A stretch of DNA of 8,809 nucleotides from an uncultured Bacteroidota bacterium. GTDB taxonomy: Bacteria > Bacteroidota > Bacteroidia > Chitinophagales > Saprospiraceae. The DNA lies in assembly GCA_937926185.1 (NCBI GenBank), contig CALEYM010000487.1, forward strand, positions 1 to 8,809, written 5' to 3'. Shown piece by piece: positions 5,701 through 8,809 of this stretch. The notes below the pieces were generated by a model, which worked only from the letters and a program-made list of their open reading frames with translations, did no database searches and was not told the DNA's origin. Both the position numbers and the translations under genes were made by a program. Position 1 is the first letter of the stretch, and every line of letters starts with the position of its first letter.

Positions 5701-6304
5701 GAAAATGCTGACCGCCCTGAAACAGGTGTGCAACCACCCGGCGCATTTCCTGAAAAAATCCGCTGCCGACCCGGATTTGTCGGGCAAAACCCAACTGCTG
5801 CTCGACCTGCTCGCGCAAATCCGGGACAACGGCGAAAAGACGCTGATCTTCACCCAATACCGCGAAATGGGCGAGCTGCTGGTTCCGCTCCTGCGCGGGC
5901 AATTGGGGATTGACGCCGCCTTTTTGCACGGCGGCGTATCGCGCAAGGGCCGGGACGAAATGGTGGAAGCCTTTCAGCACCGGCACAGCGAGCGCGTACT
6001 GCTGCTGTCGCTCAAGGCCGGCGGCACCGGCCTCAACCTCACCGCCGCTTCCAATGTGATCCACTACGACCTCTGGTGGAATCCCGCCGTGGAAGCCCAG
6101 GCCACCGACCGCGCTTTCCGGATCGGCCAGCAACGCAACGTGCAGGTACACCGCTTCATCACCCAGGGCACGTTCGAAGAGAAAATCAACGCCATGCTGC
6201 AATCGAAAAAAGAACTGGCCAACCTCACGGTGGCAGCCGGGGAAAAATGGGTGGGGGATTTGACGGATGGGGAGCTGCGGGAGTTGGTGCGGTTGGGGGG
6301 ATGA
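2705..6304 (+). CDS. SNF2-family DEAD/DEAH ATPase with N-terminal SWIM zinc finger
   Basis: The 1199-residue protein is a double-stranded-DNA translocase of the Swi2/Snf2 type, acting in the cytoplasm on DNA-protein complexes. The N-terminal ~160 residues contain STWWGQQWLQAL (24-35) and RGKTYA, then a SWIM zinc finger with ligands C141, C143, C150 and H152 (CxCx6CxH). Residues ~170-690 form the long SNF2-associated region. The RecA-like motor has motif I DDMGLGKT (756-763, Walker lysine K762), Ia VVAPTTLLTNW, motif II DEAQ (854-857), motif III MTGTPVEN, motif IV TLIFTQYREMG, motif V LKAGGTGLNLTAA and motif VI QATDRAFRIGQ (1132-1142). All motor motifs are present, so it should be active. The ATG at 2705 lacks a Shine-Dalgarno. 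The gene is GC-rich compared with the upstream gap. In actinobacteria, as I recall, the SWIM part and the SNF2 part are adjacent separate genes; here they are fused. The cellular role (repair, transcription recycling or defence) is not readable. Confidence 0.95.
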   Translation: MYWHYEKRRAPKAAPGATRKTYGSTWWGQQWLQALTDIDYSNRLPRGKTYANKGLAHDLELQGNTISAKVTGSQPRPYQVQITVPAFDPGTRERLVRVVTENPLFLSKLLNRELPPELNEACVTENIHIFPRRWDDLKGSCSCPDWAVPCKHMAAVLYLVANEIDKNPFVVFDLHGFDLVAALEESGYTEAAGDSVSIPALTQWQQPVAAAGTTFTLHEARLAALDFSILPDCRDDLMRLLSEKPVFFPEGDFKKILAAAYKSIAGGVEMTAGFGQELKGEHTHAVQNAEKVLLLLDAAGGGFLGCSLLDAREESLIDFDSAAELAAFLEALPPAQVAQSAPELRSLHLAYRLAETLARRGAYVPQICSLPVEQDRSGASFFIRFVPALLNAGVRAVCEQAAGLMAPGMLVYIGDDRNLEPVPADYLSALLAVFLDYFVQENTEKAAREGELPRWFFSGAPAVFERFENREYPKNIQLWLNRFFIAEKDFVPVFEVNDDEDLFEVGVSIEDKTAAFQAPVPLAAIFSDQKHARLRLNALRDLSMVAEFFPPLNNLIASKGKERLRFDSRAFVEVFFNALPVIRLFGIRVLLPKALQKLFRPAASMSLSAGNKGKVASAGLLSFASMIDFQWQIALGDQLLSPEAFLKMVKTMRGIVRLADGYAYVDEKEMAALLEKIEHTPAPTGPKLLQIAFSGEYQGAPVHLDESAKALIADLLRPDAVPLPAGLHATLRPYQLRGFEWLYKNTRLGFGSLIADDMGLGKTLQVITTLQRLKEDGALAGDQKALVVAPTTLLTNWSKEIARFAPDLRLHVYHGPGRSLKPLNDCEILLTTYGVVRSEIAEFQKKNWLVAVIDEAQNIKNLETAQTKAVKKLQAPVRIAMTGTPVENRLSEYYSLFEFANRGYLGSLKEFTDEYAKPIELERNHAALDRFRRVTAPFLLRRVKTDKSIISDLPDKIETDQFCVLTPEQAALYQNVVDESLRAIEKEKEGDIKRQGLVLKMLTALKQVCNHPAHFLKKSAADPDLSGKTQLLLDLLAQIRDNGEKTLIFTQYREMGELLVPLLRGQLGIDAAFLHGGVSRKGRDEMVEAFQHRHSERVLLLSLKAGGTGLNLTAASNVIHYDLWWNPAVEAQATDRAFRIGQQRNVQVHRFITQGTFEEKINAMLQSKKELANLTVAAGEKWVGDLTDGELRELVRLGG

Positions 6305-6345
6305 GGGTTATTGGGCGCCACGGCAGACAAATCTGCATTTTCTGC

Positions 6346-6353
6346 TACATTTG
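6346..6353 (+). promoter_or_regulatory. Possible -7 box (TACATTTG) for the exonuclease gene
   Basis: TACATTTG is a full TAnnTTTG match in the 76-base gap between the SNF2 stop and the exonuclease start, ending 27 bases before the ATG. No clear -33 element is seen. It suggests the exonuclease can be transcribed independently of SNF2. Confidence 0.4.
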
Positions 6354-6380
6354 CTTCAAATCGATCATCATCCAAAGGCT

Positions 6381-6956
6381 ATGTATCTTTTCTTCGACAC
6401 GGAAACCACCGGACTGCCCCGCGATTGGAACGCTCCGGTGACTAATACTGCCAATTGGCCACGTATGGTGCAGTTGGCGTGGTTGCTCTATGAACCCGAC
6501 GGAAAACTGGTGAAGTCAAACAATCATATTATATTTCCGGAAGGCTTCACCATTCCACGCGATGCCACGGCCCTGCATGGTATTACTACAAAAATGGCCG
6601 TAGATCAGGGTGAAAACCTGAGCACCATACTCAAACTGCTAGACACCCTGGTAGCAGAATCAACCCTGCTCGTGGCGCATAACATGAATTTTGATGAAAG
6701 AATCATCGGGGCGGAGTTTATCCGGAACAAAATGAAAAACGTACTGGCCGGCAAGCCCAAAATTTGCACCATGGAAAGCGCGACGCCTTTTTGCGGCATT
6801 CCCGGCCGCTACGGCTACAAATGGCCAAAACTCTCTGAACTGCACTATAAACTATTTCGCACGCATTTTGACGAGGCGCACAATGCAGCAGTGGATATTG
6901 CCGCAACGGCAAAATGCTTTTGGGAGTTGAAAAGGTTGGGGGTGATTGCAGAATGA
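6381..6956 (+). CDS. DnaQ-like DEDDh 3'-5' exonuclease
   Basis: The 191-residue protein is a single exonuclease domain of the DnaQ/epsilon superfamily, which removes nucleotides from 3' ends using two metal ions. Exo I is FFDTETTG with D6 and E8. Exo II is LLVAHNMNFDERI with D105 (H100-N101-M-N103-F-D105). Exo III is AHNAAVD with H167 and D172, the DEDDh spacing. The full catalytic set D6/E8/D105/H167/D172 is present. There is no polymerase, BRCT, GIY-YIG or helicase domain, so this is a stand-alone trimming enzyme rather than a polymerase subunit fusion. The start is ATG 6381, since the domain begins at once (MYLFFDTETTG). The upstream in-frame extension to 6267 overlaps the SNF2 end and has no family character. 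A weak AAAGG lies just before the start. It follows SNF2 by 76 bases on the same strand, so co-expression is possible. The substrate (DNA or RNA) is not readable. Confidence 0.92.
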   Translation: MYLFFDTETTGLPRDWNAPVTNTANWPRMVQLAWLLYEPDGKLVKSNNHIIFPEGFTIPRDATALHGITTKMAVDQGENLSTILKLLDTLVAESTLLVAHNMNFDERIIGAEFIRNKMKNVLAGKPKICTMESATPFCGIPGRYGYKWPKLSELHYKLFRTHFDEAHNAAVDIAATAKCFWELKRLGVIAE

Positions 6957-6972
6957 GCGCGCTACGCGAATT

Positions 6973-7028
6973 CGTAAATTTCAACTTTCACCACGATGTC
7001 CGAATTTCAACTCTACCACTACGGTGTC
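6973..7028. repeat. Imperfect tandem pair of 28-bp units at the end of the HipA stub
   Basis: Units 6973-7000 and 7001-7028 share AATTTCAACT, then ACCAC, and end in G(A/G)TGTC, with two compensating 2-base indels. On the minus strand they would encode DTVVVELKF in one unit and, in another frame, DIVVKVEIY in the other. This suggests a small duplication that shifted the frame and ended the HipA reading frame, or a recombination scar. Confidence 0.35.
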
Positions 7029-7109
7029 GTATTCGAAGCGGTATCCCTCCTCGTCTTGTGTCAGCCAACCGGCAGTGATGCCATATAATTTGATTTCAGC
7101 CTTTCTCAT
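6981..7109 (-). pseudogene. N-terminal stub of a HipA-type toxin (HipA_N/HipS-like)
   Basis: The frame starts one base after the hipB stop (TGA-G-ATG), the usual hipBA arrangement. It reads MRKAEIKLYGITAGWLTQDE then EGYRFEYD, matching the start of HipA N-terminal domains, including the short split form found in Bacteroidota: 'MRKA-x-(I/V), AG-x-LTxDE, GYxFxYD'. After about 28 residues the similarity ends. The frame continues as TVVVELKFGHRGES and stops at 6981-6983. A complete HipA_N is about 100 residues and the kinase part about 300 more; neither the rest of the first nor any of the second is present. The next thing downstream is the convergent exonuclease gene. The toxin is therefore inactivated. 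The stub could still be translated, but I would not expect kinase activity. Confidence 0.65.
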
Positions 7110-7110
7110 C

Positions 7111-7317
7111 TCATTCAATATTGCGGTTCATTGGTACCGGGCCGAGTTGGTGCCCAAATAGTTGTAATACCTGATTCACCTTGTCGAGCCGCAGGGTTGT
7201 CTTTCCCTGTTCCAGTTCCCGTACAAAACGAAGCCCTACGCCGGCTTTTTCCGCCAGTTCCGGCTGGGTGAGTTTGACAAGCCGTCTTCTTTCTTTTACA
7301 AAAGCGCTTAATTGCAT
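7111..7317 (-). CDS. hipB: HipB/y4mF-type XRE-family regulator (antitoxin without its toxin)
   Basis: The 68-residue protein is a single helix-turn-helix domain. FVKERRRLVKLTQPELAEKA and GVGLRFVRELEQGKTTLRLD, then KVNQVLQLFG, match the HipB 'couple_hipB' pattern (LTQxxLAxxAGVGxRFxRxLExGKxTxRLDKV). HipB binds operators as a dimer, represses the hipBA operon, and holds the HipA kinase. Start ATG 7317 has a GGAAAC stretch about eight bases upstream; a competing ATG at 7330 is in another frame. The last residues (GPVPMNRNIE) are the short disordered tail usual for HipB. Its partner gene is reduced to a stub, so it is a solitary regulator. The protein itself shows no damage, which may mean it was kept for another job, perhaps controlling the divergent ATPase gene (inference). 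Confidence 0.85.
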   Translation of the reverse strand: MQLSAFVKERRRLVKLTQPELAEKAGVGLRFVRELEQGKTTLRLDKVNQVLQLFGHQLGPVPMNRNIE

Positions 7318-7356
7318 CGATCGTTTCCATATTTCACATCCCCGGCCAATAATTAA

Positions 7357-7410
7357 TTGCCCCTGATTTGTTACAAAGAATGATTAAATTTGCCCCTTAT
7401 TTATTACAAA
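7357..7410. repeat. Two 21-bp direct repeats with palindromic cores between hipB and the ATPase gene
   Basis: Copies at 7357-7377 and 7390-7410 share 19 of 21 bases. Each starts TTGCCCCT and ends in a dyad core, TTTGTTACAAA at 7367-7377 (perfect palindrome) and TTTATTACAAA at 7400-7410 (one changed base). They are offset by exactly 33 bp, about three helical turns, so a protein would bind the same face. The second copy overlaps the probable -7 box and ends six bases before the ATPase start. This looks like a pair of operators. Confidence 0.6.
7385..7392 (+). promoter_or_regulatory. -7 box (TAAATTTG) of the AAA ATPase gene
   Basis: TAAATTTG matches TAnnTTTG and ends 24 bases before the ATG at 7417. 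The predicted transcription start lies near 7399, inside the second direct repeat. A protein bound there would block initiation. Confidence 0.45.
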
Positions 7411-7416
7411 TCGCGT

Positions 7417-8772
7417 ATGAATTTTGAGCGAAAAGCATATCGCCGCTTATTGGAGTGGAAAACGAACCCCAATCGCAAACCGTTGATCATTCGCGGCGCC
7501 CGGCAGGTAGGGAAGTCCACACTGGTCAATCAGTTTGCCAAAGAATTCCGATATTTTATATCGCTGAACATGGAAAAAAGGGCCCATCAGCGTTTTTTTG
7601 AAGGGTTGCAGGATGTAAGGCAAATCACGGAGGCCGTATTTCTCAGCACCAACACGCCCAAAGATGCGGGCCCTGTGCTGTTGTTTATCGACGAAATCCA
7701 GGAATCTCCCCGGGCCATTCAGATGCTGCGGTATTTCTACGAAGAGCGACCCGATCTGTTTGTAGTTGCCGCGGGCTCCTTACTGGAGTTCGCCCTGCGT
7801 GAAGTGCCTTCTTTCCCGGTGGGGCGTGTAGAGCAAATGGTGTTGCATCCTTTCGATTTCGAGGAGTTTCTGATGGCCATAGGGCACTCCGCTGCCTTAG
7901 CAGCATTAAATCGTATACCGATCGAACAGCATGCCCACGATACGCTCCTGGAACTGTTTCATACCTACGCTGCCATCGGCGGCATGCCCGAGATCATAAA
8001 ACAATATATAAACGATCAGAGCATGGCCAACCTGTCGCACACATACGAGTCGCTCTGGCAAGGGTACAAAGACGATGTGATCAAATATGCGCGCAACCCG
8101 ACAGAACGCAAGGTGATGCAGCATGTGATTTACACCGCGTCACAGGAGAAAGACCGCATCGTATTCGAAGGTTTCGGCCATTCCAATTACAAGTCCAGGG
8201 AAGTGGGCGAAGCGCTGCGATCCTTAGACCAGGCGCGTATCGTCCAGTTGATTTACCCCAGTAGCAGCACACGCCCGCCTATTGAAACAGATTATAGAAA
8301 AAGGCCCAGGCTCCAGTTTCTGGATACGGGTCTGTTGAACCATGCCATGCAACTTCAGGCGGGTATGATCGGCCTCGAGGACTTGGGTACTGTATATAAA
8401 GGTAAAATAGTGCAGCACCTGGTCACGCAAGAATTGATGGCACAACACGATACGCCATCCTACAAGCCACATTTTTGGGTACGGGAAAACGCCAACAGCC
8501 AGGCGGAAGTTGATTTATTATACACGTGCAAACAGTACGTTATACCGGTTGAAATCAAATCCGGTGAGTCGGGGGCCCTCCGATCCCTGCACCAGTTTGT
8601 GGAAGCCTGTGGCCATCCGTACGCTATGCGCCTGCTGGCCAACCGTTTTTCCGTTAACCAGACGCAAACCCCCAAGGGCATTCCCTTCCTTTTGATGAAC
8701 CTGCCTTACTACCTGGGGACGAAAATTCCGGAATACGCGGCGCATTTTATTTCGATTTACAAGTTGAGGTGA
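7417..8772 (+). CDS. AAA_14/DUF4143 family ATPase with C-terminal nuclease-like domain
   Basis: The 451-residue protein is of the common 'ATP-binding protein, AAA_14 + DUF4143' type. Walker A is GARQVGKST (27-35, K33), Walker B is LLFIDEIQE (D92, E93), and a sensor-like segment VVAAGSLLEFAL lies at 116-127. The middle part (about 170-345) is the helical DUF4143 region with GGMPEII and FLDTGLLN. The C-terminus shows a PD-(D/E)XK-like arrangement, AEVDLL with D366 and then VEIKSG with E379-I-K381. These proteins are widespread, often in many copies per genome. Their role is not established; suggestions include mobile or TA-like behaviour. The length is complete for the family. The start at ATG 7417 is chosen because the family begins here (F-x-R-K-A-Y) and the in-frame TTG at 7390 lies inside the promoter repeat. 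It is divergent from hipB, with a 99-base shared regulatory region. No terminator is seen after the stop. Confidence 0.93.
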   Translation: MNFERKAYRRLLEWKTNPNRKPLIIRGARQVGKSTLVNQFAKEFRYFISLNMEKRAHQRFFEGLQDVRQITEAVFLSTNTPKDAGPVLLFIDEIQESPRAIQMLRYFYEERPDLFVVAAGSLLEFALREVPSFPVGRVEQMVLHPFDFEEFLMAIGHSAALAALNRIPIEQHAHDTLLELFHTYAAIGGMPEIIKQYINDQSMANLSHTYESLWQGYKDDVIKYARNPTERKVMQHVIYTASQEKDRIVFEGFGHSNYKSREVGEALRSLDQARIVQLIYPSSSTRPPIETDYRKRPRLQFLDTGLLNHAMQLQAGMIGLEDLGTVYKGKIVQHLVTQELMAQHDTPSYKPHFWVRENANSQAEVDLLYTCKQYVIPVEIKSGESGALRSLHQFVEACGHPYAMRLLANRFSVNQTQTPKGIPFLLMNLPYYLGTKIPEYAAHFISIYKLR

Positions 8773-8783
8773 ATACAATACAC

Positions 8784-8809
8784 TCATTCTTCCGGCGGCT
8801 GGTGCATGG
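8784..8809 (-). other. Possible 3' end of a further minus-strand gene, cut by the window edge
   Basis: On the minus strand the last bases read MHQPPEE followed by TGA at 8784-8786. The DNA repeats an 19-base stretch (TTCCGG-T/C-GGCTGGTGCATGG, one mismatch) found inside the 170-residue protein gene at about 1928-1946, where it encodes MHQPPEG. It could be a truncated or related copy of that gene entering from the right. So short a match may also be chance. Confidence 0.25.

Noticed and set aside
4766..6202. Open minus-strand frame of 478 codons opposite the SNF2 motor domain
   Set aside because: Same origin: it mirrors the conserved helicase codons and has no recognisable fold or start signal.
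6267..6380. Longer N-terminus for the exonuclease
   Set aside because: The extension overlaps the SNF2 end, is not protein-like, and the exonuclease fold begins directly at ATG 6381.
1..8809. CRISPR array, tRNA or rRNA genes
   Set aside because: No regularly spaced repeat series with unique spacers and no cloverleaf or rRNA-like stretch was seen; the only regular direct repeats are the two copies at 7357-7410.

Overview
The window looks like an accessory stretch of a Bacteroidota chromosome, probably of the Saprospiria/Chitinophagia kind. Several upstream regions carry TAnnTTTG boxes, the -7 motif typical of this phylum, and Shine-Dalgarno sequences are mostly absent. The protein families also fit: an AAA_14/DUF4143 ATPase, a small antitoxin-like protein paired with an AbiEii-type nucleotidyltransferase, and HipB. 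A palindrome near 2550-2580 resembles dispersed repeats I remember from this phylum. The organism call is inference; there is no rRNA or tRNA here.

Left part (1-2160). A decayed type IV (AbiE) toxin-antitoxin pair lies on the plus strand: the C-terminal half of an AbiEi-like antitoxin, then the first ~47 codons of an AbiEii-like toxin. The toxin homology stops exactly where a minus-strand operon ends. That operon looks intact. It encodes a small protein of about 99 residues and a 232-residue nucleotidyltransferase with all catalytic motifs, overlapping by 37 bases, which is a candidate toxin-antitoxin or defence pair. Upstream of it, also on the minus strand, is a 170-residue protein with a Cys/His-rich tail that I cannot assign.

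Middle (2050-6956). A 655-base AT-rich gap holds three palindromes, a terminator-like hairpin and a nested inverted-repeat element of 94 bp that looks like a MITE. Then comes a 1199-residue SNF2-family ATPase with an N-terminal SWIM zinc finger, and a DEDDh (DnaQ-like) 3'-5' exonuclease that has its own promoter-like box.

Right part (6957-8809). A minus-strand hipBA locus keeps an intact HipB regulator, but its HipA-type toxin has shrunk to a 42-codon stub. Divergent from hipB is an intact 451-residue AAA_14/DUF4143 ATPase. The intergenic space between them carries two near-identical 21-bp direct repeats 33 bp apart, each containing a palindromic TTTGTTACAAA-like core. The last bases may hold the end of another minus-strand gene.

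The clearest theme is turnover of toxin-antitoxin modules: one module looks intact, one keeps only its antitoxin, and one is a double relic. They sit around two nucleic-acid enzymes that look well maintained. The strongest leads for something new are the small protein/nucleotidyltransferase pair, the repeat-controlled hipB/ATPase divergent region, and the SWIM-SNF2 fusion protein.
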